A program made the translations under genes and the position numbers. A stretch of DNA of 64,000 nt, taken from Psychromonas sp. CNPT3. Lineage in GTDB: Bacteria; Pseudomonadota; Gammaproteobacteria; Enterobacterales; Psychromonadaceae. The stretch's first letter is position 1. Each line of letters starts with the position of its first letter. The DNA lies in NCBI RefSeq assembly GCF_000153405.2, contig NC_020802.1, positions 143,883 through 207,882 of the forward strand, read 5' to 3'. The notes under the pieces are model-generated. The model was not told the origin of the DNA. It saw nothing but the letters and a program-made list of their open reading frames with translations, and did no database searches. This document shows positions 18,555 through 28,166 of this stretch, piece after piece.

Positions 18555-18725
18555 TTAATGACCTGGAGGGCCCATTAAGAACATTTGTAAGAACCAAACG
18601 CTGAATCCGTATACGCCAATTAAAGCCACGCTTAAAATGGGGAAAAGACAGACAGTAAGAAATAAAAATGTTTTCCACTCGGGAGCGGAACTTTTTAAAT
18701 CATCATTTTTTTTTGTATTTGACAT
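18555..18725 (-). CDS. torE: TorE, small single-span membrane protein of the Tor system (NapE/TorE family)
   Basis: 56-codon frame starting ATG at 18725 and ending TAA at 18555. The product has a polar start (MSNTKKNDDLKSSAPEWKT), one membrane helix (FLFLTVCLFPILSVALIGVYGF) and ends FLMGPPGH, the pattern of NapE/TorE proteins. It lies 27 bp upstream of torC, exactly where Shewanella and Photobacterium torECAD operons have torE. Role in the respiratory chain is not defined. Identified by reading the sequence; it is below the length where routine gene calls are reliable. Confidence 0.88.
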   Translation of the reverse strand: MSNTKKNDDLKSSAPEWKTFLFLTVCLFPILSVALIGVYGFSVWFLQMFLMGPPGH

Positions 18726-18874
18726 AAGTATTCCAATTTATATTTCATTGTGCAGATACGAGGTTGTGGGCTTCTTGTGTAACCTTACATTTTGTTAAAT
18801 GTATAGATAAATATTAGCCTAAAAGTTTTGTATTTTATATTTTTTTGCACAGGAGCCGCATGTTACGGATAAAA

Positions 18875-18924
18875 AGACGAATGTACTATGATCTCAACAC
18901 GAATTGTAACGAATATATGAATGT
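18875..18924 (-). promoter_or_regulatory. Possible TorR-binding region
   Basis: On the minus strand ACATTCATAT (18915-18924) shares the TTCATAT part of the E. coli TorR decamer CTGTTCATAT, and ACATTCGTCT (18875-18884) is a weaker direct repeat exactly 40 bp away. Similarity is partial (7/10 and 5/10), so this is tentative. Confidence 0.25.
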
Positions 18925-18998
18925 ATTGTTACGTAAGCGTTTTTATGAGCTACTTTGGATGCTAGTTTTGAGGTGTTAGGGTTTATAGGGGATAAGGG

Positions 18999-19036
18999 GG
19001 AGGTATTCACTTACCTTTAAGTGTCAGTGGACCTCC
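18999..19036. terminator. Hairpin downstream of the DUF3820 gene
   Basis: Outer arms GGAGGT/ACCTCC and inner arms CACTT/AAGTG form a two-part stem. It lies 30 bp past the stop of the minus-strand DUF3820 gene. No T-run follows, so termination is only likely. Confidence 0.4.
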
Positions 19037-19066
19037 GTAGGATATATTTTTGGTCGAGAGCGCTTG

Positions 19067-19300
19067 TTATTTTATAATAAGAGGCTCAAGCATCGATTCT
19101 AAGCCATTGAGTTTAATTTCATACATGAGTGCCAGCTGTTGGCCAAGTTTTCCCGCTGGAAATCCACTATTATGGAACCAGACTAAATATGGCTCGGGTA
19201 AATAAATAAGTTTTCGACCCGCATATTTTCCAAACGGCATAATACTGTTGATGGTCTCTTTTAGTACACGTGGGTCGTCTAACATCGGCTTCTCCGTCAA
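19067..19300 (-). CDS. DUF3820 family small protein
   Basis: 77 residues with the DUF3820 core MPFGKYAGRKLIYLPEPYLVWF and a C-terminal amphipathic stretch. Family members are short soluble proteins of unknown function, sometimes described as quorum-regulated factors in Pseudomonas. No signal peptide. It begins 6 bp after the tsaC stop codon, so it is probably the last gene of that operon. Confidence 0.75.
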   Translation of the reverse strand: MTEKPMLDDPRVLKETINSIMPFGKYAGRKLIYLPEPYLVWFHNSGFPAGKLGQQLALMYEIKLNGLESMLEPLIIK

Positions 19301-19306
19301 TATTGT

Positions 19307-19870
19307 TTAGCGTAAGCGCTTACCGGTTAAGGCGTCATAAATTTGTGACGGGCTACCAAAAGCACTCACGGATGCCTGCACAATGGTTTCTAATAAAGGT
19401 GTATCTACAAACATTTTTTGTACTTGTGCCGCATTTTGGCAGGCATCTTGACCCGATATGTTTGCACTGGTTGAAATAATGGGTTTATTAAATAAGGTGC
19501 ACAGCTCGCTAACAATAGGGTGAGCGGTTACTCGTACTGCGACACTTTCAAAGTCACCTTTGATAAGAGGCTGTAAGTTTTTCTTTGCGGGTACGATCCA
19601 AGTAACTGGGCCAGGCCATGTCGCTTGCATTCGCGCTATTTGCGCCGGACTTAATTGTGAAAAATCGGCATAGTCTTGTAGTTGCTTAGTGTTTGCCGCT
19701 ATAAGAATAAGGCCTTTATGTGCGGGGCGTTGTTTAATTTTTAATATTTTTTGCAGTGCATCTGGGCTGTCAGGATCGCAACCTAAACCAAAAACAGATT
19801 CCGTTGGATATGCAATAACACCCTGATTGTTTAATACTTTCAGGGCGTTTGTAAGGGAGGTTTTCAGCAC
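19307..19870 (-). CDS. tsaC: Threonylcarbamoyl-AMP synthase (TsaC/YrdC)
   Basis: 187-residue YrdC-domain protein making threonylcarbamoyl-AMP for tRNA t6A modification. Motifs: GVIAYPTESVFGLGCDP, KIKQRPAHKGLILI, WPGPVTWIVPA and PIISTSANISG. The start is a GTG at 19870, 4 bp after the purE stop; no ATG lies in frame nearby. Part of the conserved dprA-smg-yrdD-(purE)-tsaC block. Confidence 0.92.
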   Translation of the reverse strand: MLKTSLTNALKVLNNQGVIAYPTESVFGLGCDPDSPDALQKILKIKQRPAHKGLILIAANTKQLQDYADFSQLSPAQIARMQATWPGPVTWIVPAKKNLQPLIKGDFESVAVRVTAHPIVSELCTLFNKPIISTSANISGQDACQNAAQVQKMFVDTPLLETIVQASVSAFGSPSQIYDALTGKRLR

Positions 19871-19873
19871 AAG

Positions 19874-20383
19874 TTATCCATTGCTTAATTTTTCTTGTAA
19901 CGCTTTATCTTTGGCGATAACCGCAAGGGCATTGTTAGCGCGATCTTGTTGTACTTTGAGTGCTAAATCATCATCTGCGATGGCGAGCATTTGTACGGCA
20001 AGGTAAGCCGCATTTTTTGCACCCGCACTACCAATGGCAACCGTTGCAACTGGCACGCCAGCTGGCATCATGACCGTTGAAAGCAGTGCATCGTGACCGC
20101 GTAAGGGGCCACATTCAATTGGCACTCCAATGATTGGGCGAGTAGTAATACCCGCGACAGCGCCCGCTAAATGTGCCGCTAAACCGGCTGCGCAAATAAA
20201 GACTTTACAGCCACGCGCTTCAGCATCCGTCACATAATCATGCGTCGCCACAGGGGTGCGGTGTGCTGAAGTGATTTTAACTTCATAGCGAACCGAAAAA
20301 GATTTTAAGATATCAATGGTTTTTTGCATGCTGGGCAGGTCGGAATCAGAGCCCATTAAAATGGCAACAAATACATTTTTCAT
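19874..20383 (-). CDS. purE: Phosphoribosylaminoimidazole carboxylase, catalytic subunit PurE
   Basis: 169 residues with the PurE landmarks GSDSDLPSM and SAHRTP and the late GVPVATVAIG motif. PurE acts in de novo purine synthesis, as N5-CAIR mutase with PurK or as direct AIR carboxylase. The central motif is GLAAHLAGAVAG rather than the GGAAHLPGM of E. coli PurE. No purK is adjacent, although Vibrio has purK at this position. SD GAGGAAG precedes the ATG. The catalytic family is certain; the mechanism class is open. Confidence 0.9.
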   Translation of the reverse strand: MKNVFVAILMGSDSDLPSMQKTIDILKSFSVRYEVKITSAHRTPVATHDYVTDAEARGCKVFICAAGLAAHLAGAVAGITTRPIIGVPIECGPLRGHDALLSTVMMPAGVPVATVAIGSAGAKNAAYLAVQMLAIADDDLALKVQQDRANNALAVIAKDKALQEKLSNG

Positions 20384-20447
20384 CGTACTTCCTCACAAGG
20401 TAGATTACTGAATAAAATCAAGGTTACTTTAAAATAAAGAGCATTAA

Positions 20448-20999
20448 TTATATAGGCTTACTACGATAACCACACCCTTTTTTTGGGCAGATAATACGCA
20501 ATGCTTGTGCCGTTTTTCGCTCGATCAAAAGAGGCCAATGGCAATCGGGGCAAAACTCATTAACCGGTTTATCATTGAGCGCATATTTACAACTGGGGTA
20601 ATTGTCGCAGGCATAAAATGTTTTACCATAGCGTGATTGACGTTTGACTAATTGTCCTTTTGTGCAAAGAGGGCACTTTATATTTGTATTATTCTCTTCT
20701 GTTTTTTTATTGTCAGATAATGGCGCAATATACAGACATTGGGGGTGATCACTGCAACTAACAAAGAGGCCATAGCGTCCTTGTTTTAAAACTAGTTCTT
20801 CTTGGCAGAGCGGACAGTGTGAACCACTGAGTCTTTTTGTGATCTCACTTTTTTCATGTAAGGGGCGTAGGTGATCGCATGTTGGATAATTTGAGCAACA
20901 TAAAAAAGCGCCATTTTTAGAATTGCGAATATGTAACGCTTGCCCACACTGAGGGCAAAGCTCTTCGACTTTTTTATGCTGGCTTAAGGGTGTGTTCAT
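20448..20999 (-). CDS. yrdD: YrdD, topoisomerase-type zinc-finger protein
   Basis: 183 residues made of four four-cysteine zinc ribbons of the topoisomerase I C-terminal type (CPQC/CSNYPTC, CPLC/CSDHPQC, CPLC/CDNYPSC, CPDC/CPKKGC) with conserved GxF/Y...C..YP.C spacing. No catalytic topoisomerase domain. Probably binds single-stranded DNA or RNA; the role is unknown. It starts directly after the smg stop. Confidence 0.85.
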   Translation of the reverse strand: MNTPLSQHKKVEELCPQCGQALHIRNSKNGAFLCCSNYPTCDHLRPLHEKSEITKRLSGSHCPLCQEELVLKQGRYGLFVSCSDHPQCLYIAPLSDNKKTEENNTNIKCPLCTKGQLVKRQSRYGKTFYACDNYPSCKYALNDKPVNEFCPDCHWPLLIERKTAQALRIICPKKGCGYRSKPI

Positions 21000-21473
21000 T
21001 TAATGGATCAACCCATCTTGAAAGTCTAATAACATGGATTCGAGTTGTAAAAAGGCATCACTACTCTCAGGATCATTAAAGAGAACCATTAAAATTAACC
21101 ATTTTAAATTTTGTAAGGATAAATCGGGCATTTCCAGAGAAATAATACTCTCGATAACGATCTCTCTGCTGTGCGTGTTAATAATTTTTGCTTGTTCTAA
21201 ATAGGAGATGTAACCTTGTGCTTCACAATTAACATGCATTTTTTCCATGTCATTATAAATACGGTACGAGCTGTCTCTGGCTTGTAAGGTTGGATATTTT
21301 ACTTTTTTTTCATGTAACGTGGTTAAATTATCTAACCAAGCCAAAGCTTTAGAAATTTCATCATCAGAAAAACCTTCACCTAAAAGCTCTTCGGTGATCT
21401 CTTCTGCATCGACATCCACACTTTGATCCAGTTGCATATAACTTTCAAAGAGATAAATAATTACTTCAAACAT
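21000..21473 (-). CDS. smg: Smg family protein (DUF494)
   Basis: 157-residue Smg/DUF494 protein, soluble and acidic. N-terminal MFEVIIYLFESYM and the GFSDDEISKALAWLDNL segment are family hallmarks. It is found next to dprA in most gammaproteobacteria; the molecular function is not established. It begins 2 bp after the dprA stop codon. Confidence 0.88.
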   Translation of the reverse strand: MFEVIIYLFESYMQLDQSVDVDAEEITEELLGEGFSDDEISKALAWLDNLTTLHEKKVKYPTLQARDSSYRIYNDMEKMHVNCEAQGYISYLEQAKIINTHSREIVIESIISLEMPDLSLQNLKWLILMVLFNDPESSDAFLQLESMLLDFQDGLIH

Positions 21474-21475
21474 TG

Positions 21476-22531
21476 TTAGCCTTTTAACTTTATATATCCG
21501 TCTACCGAGAGGCTAATACTACCATCTATCTCTAATTCTATTAACTGCTTTTGTAAAGAGAGTAAATCTAAACCGCTACGCTGTAATAATTGATCCAGTG
21601 TCGTGTTGTAAAAATCAATGTGTTGCAATAAAAATGCGTGCGTTGCTAGATAGCTTGAAAGGGTATCTTGCTGTGGGATAAATAAATCAAGATGTTGAAA
21701 TTCACTGAAAATATCTTCGCTTTTCGTGATTAATTTGGCGCCTTGTTGGATGAGTTGATGGCAACCACAAGCTTGCGGATTATCGATGCACCCCGGCAGA
21801 GCAAAGACTTCTCTATTTTGCTCGTTAGCATAACGCGCGGTGATCAATGAGCCGCTACGTTTTGATGCTTCAACAACCAGAACGCCTAAGCTTAATCCTG
21901 AAATTATTCTATTTCGACGCGGAAAGTTTGCAGCTAAAGGCGGGGTGTCTGGCCAAAACTCCGAGACCAATAAACCTTTATTAATAATTTCTTGGGCTAA
22001 AGCTTGGTGCCTTTTAGGATAAATATTATTTAATCCTGAGCCAAGTACTGCCAGTGTTTTTTGCGACGCATCTAATGCGCCTTGGTGGGCGAAACCATCA
22101 ACCCCCATAGCAAGGCCACTGCTAATGACAAAGCCAGCCTTGCTTAATTGTTGTGCAAATTGATAAGACTTTTGTTGGCCATAAAGGGTGCAGGAGCGAC
22201 TGCCGACAATGGCAATTTGAGGTTTTAATAACAGAGTGATATCACCTTGTAAATAAAGTAACAAAGGCGGATTGGATATCTCTTTGAGCAAGGGGGGATA
22301 GCTAGGATCATCAAAGGCAATAATGTATTTATTTTGATCGACATTTTGCCAGTCTAAATTGGCTTGTATTTTTTGTTGATTGGGATTTTTTAAGGATTGG
22401 ATCTGCGCATCGTTGAATTTGTACTGACGTAATTGTGAGTAGGATAGTGTGTCTAATTGGTCAATGTTATGACGGCGCAACAATGAAAATAACAGGCGTT
22501 TAGGCAAGCGAGGCACGCTATCTAATATCAT
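21476..22531 (-). CDS. dprA: DprA/Smf, DNA-processing and RecA-loading protein
   Basis: 351 residues from the first ATG. The [12 protein letters not shown] DprA core is clear: ALYG-type GSRSCTLYGQQ, SGLAMGVDGFAHQGAL, AVLGSGLNNIYPKRHQ, FPRRNRIISGL and a C-terminal winged-helix domain. DprA binds ssDNA and loads RecA during natural transformation. The ATG at 22531 has no ribosome site, and the open frame continues upstream with QRYLYQW before it, matching the W-L start of homologues. A start at ATT 22597 behind GGAGG is likely (373 residues); see findings. Confidence 0.92.
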   Translation of the reverse strand: MILDSVPRLPKRLLFSLLRRHNIDQLDTLSYSQLRQYKFNDAQIQSLKNPNQQKIQANLDWQNVDQNKYIIAFDDPSYPPLLKEISNPPLLLYLQGDITLLLKPQIAIVGSRSCTLYGQQKSYQFAQQLSKAGFVISSGLAMGVDGFAHQGALDASQKTLAVLGSGLNNIYPKRHQALAQEIINKGLLVSEFWPDTPPLAANFPRRNRIISGLSLGVLVVEASKRSGSLITARYANEQNREVFALPGCIDNPQACGCHQLIQQGAKLITKSEDIFSEFQHLDLFIPQQDTLSSYLATHAFLLQHIDFYNTTLDQLLQRSGLDLLSLQKQLIELEIDGSISLSVDGYIKLKG

Positions 22532-22602
22532 CCACTGATAAAGATAGCGTTGCTCAAAAGAGCTGGGGTCGCATTGAGAAAATAAGTCTCGTTGAATAAA
22601 TG

Positions 22603-22607
22603 CCTCC
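22603..22607 (-). promoter_or_regulatory. Strong ribosome site that fits an ATT start of dprA
   Basis: GGAGG on the minus strand, 5 nt upstream of an in-frame ATT at 22597-22595. No ATG, GTG or TTG occurs in that frame between the lysM stop and the ATG at 22531. Confidence 0.5.
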
Positions 22608-22611
22608 GTTA

Positions 22612-23694
22612 TTAAAAGTCGAGCCCTTGAATAAGTGCGTGTGCATTAATAATACTAGCACTGCGCATAATTATCGCGATACTGGTTTTCTCATACGTTT
22701 TAAATACCATCAACTCCCCAACGCGTAGCGCCGGAAGGGTGATGTCGGCTTTACCTATTTGTTCAAAAACAGTGCTATCTTTTTGGTACACAATATTATG
22801 TTTGTCAACTGAGATGTCAGGGCCAGCGTGCATGATGGCGAACATAGCTCCGGGCTTAATATTTTCACGTCGGCCCTTGTTGATGATCACAATATCCCAT
22901 TTACCCAGTTTAGTTTTGGTATTTAACGCACCGAGTAATTGCCCTTTGATAGAGGCGTTGACCGCTTGAGGTAAAAAATAAGCGGGCAGGAAATCTTGCT
23001 CAGGCAGTGCTAAAAGTAAATCACCTTGGCGTGCTTCTTGTGCACTTTTTAAGATCTTCATCGCCGTGACTTGTGCATTAGACTGCACATTTATATCTTT
23101 AGATATTTTACTCAGAGCAATAAAGGTTAACTGCGAGCCTAAATTTTCTTTGCTGAGCGGATCAATCAGAGGTTCGTTAAGGCGATAAATGCCATACAAC
23201 TTGTCTTTATCATATTGACCTTGAGCATAAATAACATCGCCTGCAATAAAACGCGGTTTTGATGTGCTATTACCCACTAAACGAGGTGCATCTTTAACGA
23301 GCTTTGCATCAATAATATGATCGCGCGAGAGAAAGGCGGCAATATGACTTAAGTTAATGGTGGTTATTGCTTTTTCTTTTAGGTTTAAACGCATATTAGG
23401 AGAGAGTTTTAGCACGCGTTTCGTCGTTAATCGAGGCTGACCATTGATCCAGACTAGATTTAATTTGTCACCGGGATAGATCCAATGGGGATCCGCTATT
23501 TGTTGGTTTTGTTGCCATAACCGCGGCCATAACCAAGGGTTTTTTAAGAAAAGGGCAGAAATATCCCATAAAGTATCACCTTTAACAACGATATATGTGC
23601 TCGGGTGTTTGTCTCTAAGGGTAAGTGTATCTGCATATAAATTTAACGAGAAAATAGTCGCGCATAAGACAGATACTAGCATTTTTAATTTCAT
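22612..23694 (-). CDS. LysM-domain envelope protein
   Basis: 360 residues: signal peptide (MLVSVLCATIFSLNLYADT), a LysM domain at about residues 33-80 (YIVVKGDTLWDISALFLKNPWLWPRLW) that binds peptidoglycan, and a long C-terminal region without catalytic motifs. Proteins of this kind lie between dprA and def, divergent from def, in Vibrio and relatives. Its function is unknown; a peptidoglycan-associated periplasmic role is inferred. The end overlaps the predicted upstream part of dprA. Confidence 0.85.
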   Translation of the reverse strand: MKLKMLVSVLCATIFSLNLYADTLTLRDKHPSTYIVVKGDTLWDISALFLKNPWLWPRLWQQNQQIADPHWIYPGDKLNLVWINGQPRLTTKRVLKLSPNMRLNLKEKAITTINLSHIAAFLSRDHIIDAKLVKDAPRLVGNSTSKPRFIAGDVIYAQGQYDKDKLYGIYRLNEPLIDPLSKENLGSQLTFIALSKISKDINVQSNAQVTAMKILKSAQEARQGDLLLALPEQDFLPAYFLPQAVNASIKGQLLGALNTKTKLGKWDIVIINKGRRENIKPGAMFAIMHAGPDISVDKHNIVYQKDSTVFEQIGKADITLPALRVGELMVFKTYEKTSIAIIMRSASIINAHALIQGLDF

Positions 23695-23880
23695 AACAAT
23701 CCTTGTTGCTCTGCGTATAAATTAAGTATGAATATCAACCATAATACAGGATGAATTAGGCATTACTAGTATAACTCTTGCTTTGTACATTGATTGCTAG
23801 ACGTCTCTGAATTTGCATCTGTGTATAAGATTGGTATAAAATTACCTTTCTTAAAAATTAACTATAGAGCAGATAGCATC

Positions 23881-24393
23881 ATGGCGTTACTTGACGTATT
23901 ACATTTTCCCGATCCACGACTGCGAACGGTGGCAAAAAAAGTGAGTAATTTCACTCCTGAACTCATTGATATTGCTCAAGATATGATTGATACCATGTAT
24001 GAAGAAAATGGGGTCGGTTTAGCTGCTACTCAAGTTGATATTCATCAGCGTATTGTGGTTATCGATGTGTCAGATGAGCGCGATGATCCGATTGTTTTAA
24101 TCAATCCTGAAATTATTTCACAGTCAGGCGAGGAATGTTCGCAAGAGGGTTGTCTTTCTGTGCCGGATATCAATGCCGATATTACACGCGCAGAATTTGT
24201 CACGGTTAAGTTTCAAGATGTGCAGGGTAACGCGCAACAAATAGAAGCGGATAGCTTACTGGCGGTTTGTATTCAGCATGAACTGGATCATTTAATAGGA
24301 AAATTGTTTATTGATTACCTCTCTCCTTTTAAACAAAAACGCATTAAAACGAAGCTTGAAAAATTACAACGTCAAAATGAAAAATTTGTTTGA
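23881..24393 (+). CDS. def: Peptide deformylase
   Basis: 170-residue metalloenzyme removing the N-formyl group from nascent proteins. All three motifs are present: [15 protein letters not shown] (metal cysteine) and HELDH (metal histidines and catalytic Glu). The ATG at 23881 gives the normal N-terminus [15 protein letters not shown]; the frame opens earlier at 23794 but that leader is not family-like. First gene of def-fmt-rsmB-trkA-trkH. Confidence 0.95.
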   Translation: MALLDVLHFPDPRLRTVAKKVSNFTPELIDIAQDMIDTMYEENGVGLAATQVDIHQRIVVIDVSDERDDPIVLINPEIISQSGEECSQEGCLSVPDINADITRAEFVTVKFQDVQGNAQQIEADSLLAVCIQHELDHLIGKLFIDYLSPFKQKRIKTKLEKLQRQNEKFV

Positions 24394-24415
24394 TCCCATA
24401 TAATTAAGGCCTTTT

Positions 24416-25378
24416 GTGAAAAACTTAAATATTATTTTTGCAGGTACACCCGATTTTGCAGCTAAGCATCTGCAAGCATTACTCGATGCTCAATGTCATG
24501 TTGTTGCGGTTTATACGCAGCCCGACAGACGCGCAGGACGCGGTAAAAAATTAATGATGAGTGCAGTAAAACAACTCGCCCTTGATAATAATATTGCCGT
24601 ATATCAACCCGAAAACTTTAAACAAGAAGACGTGCGTAATGAATTTGCAGACTTAAAGGCAGATTTAATGGTAGTCGTCGCCTACGGCTTGATTTTGCCG
24701 AGTGCCATTTTAGAGATGCCACGCTTAGGATGTTTAAATGTTCATGGCTCGTTATTGCCTCGCTGGCGTGGCGCTGCGCCAATTCAGCGTGCTATTTGGG
24801 CGGGAGATGCACAAACGGGTGTGACTATCATGCAAATGGATGTTGGCCTAGATACGGGTGCAATGTTATCTAAAGTGATTTGTCCAATAAATGCACAGGA
24901 AAGCAGTGCTTCGTTATATGAAAAATTAGCAAAGTTAGCACCACCGGCATTGATTGAGACGATTGAAAAGCTAGCGAAAGGTGAAATAACGGCTGAAATA
25001 CAAGATGATAGCTTAGCGACATACGCTAAAAAATTAAGTAAAGATGAAGCCTTAATTAATTGGTCTGATGATGCGAAGTTTATAGAGCGCTGCGTACGCG
25101 CCTTTAATCCTTGGCCAATGAGTTATTTTCAATTAGCAGGAAATGCGGTTAAAGTGCATCAAGTGAGCGTCCTTGATATCGAAACCGATGCGCTACCGGG
25201 TACTATTTTAATGGCGTATAAAACGGGTATTCAAGTTGCAACTGGTAAAGGGGTCTTAAATTTAGAAGTGATCCAACTTGCGGGTAAGAAAGCGATGCCA
25301 GTACAAGATATTTTAAATTCTCGTCGTGAATTATTTGCGCCGGGTAATGTGTTATGTGTAGAAGGTAATAAATCATGA
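24416..25378 (+). CDS. fmt: Methionyl-tRNA formyltransferase
   Basis: 320 residues, GTG start. N-terminal formyltransferase domain with [12 protein letters not shown], the catalytic [20 protein letters not shown], and [10 protein letters not shown], then the C-terminal OB-like domain. It formylates initiator Met-tRNA; pairs functionally and genomically with def. The last four bases overlap the rsmB start (ATGA). Confidence 0.95.
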   Translation: MKNLNIIFAGTPDFAAKHLQALLDAQCHVVAVYTQPDRRAGRGKKLMMSAVKQLALDNNIAVYQPENFKQEDVRNEFADLKADLMVVVAYGLILPSAILEMPRLGCLNVHGSLLPRWRGAAPIQRAIWAGDAQTGVTIMQMDVGLDTGAMLSKVICPINAQESSASLYEKLAKLAPPALIETIEKLAKGEITAEIQDDSLATYAKKLSKDEALINWSDDAKFIERCVRAFNPWPMSYFQLAGNAVKVHQVSVLDIETDALPGTILMAYKTGIQVATGKGVLNLEVIQLAGKKAMPVQDILNSRRELFAPGNVLCVEGNKS

Positions 25379-26679
25379 ATGTTCGCGCTCTGGCCGCCCA
25401 AGTCCTTAACCTCGTTGTTGAGCAAGGCCAATCATTATCGCAAGCTTTGCCTGTATTACAGAAAGATTTAACGCCCAAAGACAAAGCGTTATTACAAGTG
25501 CTTTGTTATGGCGTTTTACGTACGTTACCGCGTTTGGATTTTTTCTGTCGCTCGTTAATGCAGAAACCCTTAAAAGGTAAACAGCGTGTTTTCCATTTTT
25601 TGATTTTAGTGGGTATTTATCAATTATTGTATACGCGCATTCCGAGCCATGCAGCGGTTGGTGAAACGGTTAATGGTGCTAAAGCGTTAAATAAGCAAGC
25701 GCTTAAAGGCATGGTTAACGGAGTTTTACGTAATTTTTTACGTGAGCAAGAGGCATTAATCGAAAAAGCAGATCAACAAGATACTTTATTATATTGTCAT
25801 CCAGGCTGGTTGGTTAAGCGCCTGCAAAGTGCATATGGTAAAGAAAAAGCCGCCTCGATCATGCTTGAAAATAATCAACAAGCACCAATGTGGCTACGTG
25901 TAAATGCATTGCACCATGACGTAAAAAGTTACCAAGCGTTATTAACAGAAAAAGACTTAGGCTCCCGCTTGGCGTTGGACAGTGAAAATAAAAACGCGTT
26001 ATGTCTGGATAAAGCGACGGATGTCTACCAATTACCGGGCTTTGAGGACGGTTGGGTGTCTGTGCAAGATGGGGCTGCTCAGTTAGCTGCCCATTATTTA
26101 GATGCACAACCTGGCGATCTCGTTTTAGATGCTTGTGCTGCGCCTGGTGGCAAAACAGTGCATAGTTTAGAGCGACAGCCTAAAATCGCGCAAATGGTGG
26201 CCGTCGATGCAGATGATAAACGTTTAGTGCGTGTGCGCGAGAATTTAGAGCGTCTGAATTTAACCGCTACGGTTATCCACGGAGATGCATCAACACCGGA
26301 TGTTTGGTGGAAAGGTGAAAAGTTTGATCGCATTTTATGTGACGCGCCATGTAGTGCGACAGGTGTTATTCGTCGTCATCCAGATATCCGTTGGTTACGC
26401 CGCGATAGTGATATCAAGGAGTTAGTGTCGTTACAAAAAAGCATATTAAATGCGCTTTGGGATAAACTCAAAGCCGGTGGTATTTTATTATATGCGACAT
26501 GCTCTATTTTACCGGATGAAAATGATTTGCAAATTAAGGCATTTTTAGAGACGCATGCAGATGCAAAACTAGTCCCGTTATCAAAACAATACGCAAGTAC
26601 CACTGTTGGTCGTCAATTATTACCGAATGACGATACAATGGATGGTTTTTATTATGCCAAATTGCAAAAAGCGGATTAG
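25375..26679 (+). CDS. rsmB: 16S rRNA m5C967 methyltransferase
   Basis: 434 residues. N-terminal NusB-like RNA-binding domain (about 1-140), then a SAM-dependent methyltransferase with [15 protein letters not shown], the first catalytic-region [19 protein letters not shown] and the late [11 protein letters not shown] cysteine motif. It methylates C967 of 16S rRNA. Start overlaps fmt by 4 bp, implying translational coupling. Confidence 0.95.
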   Translation: MNVRALAAQVLNLVVEQGQSLSQALPVLQKDLTPKDKALLQVLCYGVLRTLPRLDFFCRSLMQKPLKGKQRVFHFLILVGIYQLLYTRIPSHAAVGETVNGAKALNKQALKGMVNGVLRNFLREQEALIEKADQQDTLLYCHPGWLVKRLQSAYGKEKAASIMLENNQQAPMWLRVNALHHDVKSYQALLTEKDLGSRLALDSENKNALCLDKATDVYQLPGFEDGWVSVQDGAAQLAAHYLDAQPGDLVLDACAAPGGKTVHSLERQPKIAQMVAVDADDKRLVRVRENLERLNLTATVIHGDASTPDVWWKGEKFDRILCDAPCSATGVIRRHPDIRWLRRDSDIKELVSLQKSILNALWDKLKAGGILLYATCSILPDENDLQIKAFLETHADAKLVPLSKQYASTTVGRQLLPNDDTMDGFYYAKLQKAD

Positions 26680-26772
26680 TGTTTTTTATCAGTTTTAAAA
26701 CATAAAACCAAGGGGAAAGAGTGATGTTTTGCTTTTTCCCATCATCACCCATAAATTGAAAAGTGACATATT

Positions 26773-28149
26773 GTGAAAATTATAATTTTAGGTGCAGGCC
26801 AAGTGGGTGCATCTCTTGCTGAAAATTTAGTGGGTGAGAATAATGATATTACCGTTGTTGATCACTCCCATGAGCAGTTACAAGCACTTCAAGATCGTTT
26901 CGACTTACGCGTTGTGCTCGGCAGCGCATCGAGTCCGACTACGCTTGCAGAAGCAGGTGCGGCTGATGCAGATATGCTAATAGCGGTGACCAACTCTGAT
27001 GAAGTGAATATGGTGGCCTGCCAAATTGCGTTTACGCTGTTTAATGTGCCGAAGAAAATCGCCCGTATTCGCTCGCAAAGTGTGGTGATGTATGAAAAAG
27101 AATTATTTAATAGTGACGCTTTCCCCATTGATCATATGATCGCGCCTGAAAAACTGGTCAGCGATTATATTTTCCAATTGATAGAGCACCCAGGGGCATT
27201 ACAAGTTGCCCACTTTGCCGAAGGTAAGATCGGTTTAGTTGCGATGAAAGCGTATTATGGAGGCTCTTTAGTCGGTAGCGCAATTTCAACATTAAAAGAG
27301 CATATGCCAAATATAGAAGCGCGCGTGGCGGCTATTTTTCGTCGAGGTAAAGCCATTAGACCGCAGGGATCAACCATCATTGAAGCGGATGATGAAGTGT
27401 TCTTTATTACGGCGAGTCAGCATATAAAAGCAATCATGAGTGAAATGCAAAAATTAGAATTGCCTTATAAGCGCATTATGATTGTGGGTGGTGGCTATAT
27501 TGGTGAAAGTTTAGCAAAGCGTTTAGAAAAAGATAATTCTGTTAAGTTAATTGAAAAAAATCTTAAACGTGCTGAATATTTATCGGAAACGTTATCAAGT
27601 ACGTTAGTTTTTTGTGGCGACTCTTCTGATCAAGAATTATTACTTGAAGAGCATATTGATCAAATTGACTTGTTTATTACCGTCACTAACGATGATGAAG
27701 CAAATATTATGTCAGCTATGCTAGCAAAACGACTTGGCGCACGAAAAGTAATGGTGCTTATTCAACGTAATGCTTATGTCGATCTCGTACAAGGCAACAT
27801 TCTCGATATTGCTATCTCTCCCCAACAGGTCACGATTTCAGAGCTATTAACCCATGTGCGTAAAGCCGATCTTAAATATGTGTATTCGTTACGTGAAGGG
27901 ATGGCTGAAGCGATAGAAATTGTGGCGCGAGGTGATAAGATCACGTCGAAAGTGGTTGGACGTGAAATCAAGCAGTTAAAATTACCTAAAGGTACGAGTA
28001 TTGGCGCGATAATGCGTAATGGAGAAGTGTTGATAGCGCATGATAAGACCATCATAGAAAGCGATGATCATGTCATTTTATTTTTAGTGAATAAAAAATA
28101 CATCACTGAAATTGAAAAGTTATTTCAGCCAAGTCCTTTCTTTTTATAA
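26773..28149 (+). CDS. trkA: Trk potassium uptake protein TrkA
   Basis: 458 residues, GTG start. Two tandem RCK units: N-terminal NAD-binding [13 protein letters not shown] and second [15 protein letters not shown], each followed by a TrkA-C domain. Peripheral cytoplasmic regulator that gates TrkH by NAD(H)/ATP. Directly upstream of trkH. Confidence 0.95.
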   Translation: MKIIILGAGQVGASLAENLVGENNDITVVDHSHEQLQALQDRFDLRVVLGSASSPTTLAEAGAADADMLIAVTNSDEVNMVACQIAFTLFNVPKKIARIRSQSVVMYEKELFNSDAFPIDHMIAPEKLVSDYIFQLIEHPGALQVAHFAEGKIGLVAMKAYYGGSLVGSAISTLKEHMPNIEARVAAIFRRGKAIRPQGSTIIEADDEVFFITASQHIKAIMSEMQKLELPYKRIMIVGGGYIGESLAKRLEKDNSVKLIEKNLKRAEYLSETLSSTLVFCGDSSDQELLLEEHIDQIDLFITVTNDDEANIMSAMLAKRLGARKVMVLIQRNAYVDLVQGNILDIAISPQQVTISELLTHVRKADLKYVYSLREGMAEAIEIVARGDKITSKVVGREIKQLKLPKGTSIGAIMRNGEVLIAHDKTIIESDDHVILFLVNKKYITEIEKLFQPSPFFL

Positions 28150-28166
28150 ATATAAGCGCATAGATA

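Larger units (their letters stand above)
18726..19066. other. Upstream region of torECAD
   Basis: 341 bp without a gene. It contains the presumed torE promoter, possible TorR sites at 18875-18884 and 18915-18924, and a hairpin at 18999-19036 past the end of the DUF3820 gene. The rest is AT-rich with no other feature I can support. Confidence 0.6.
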
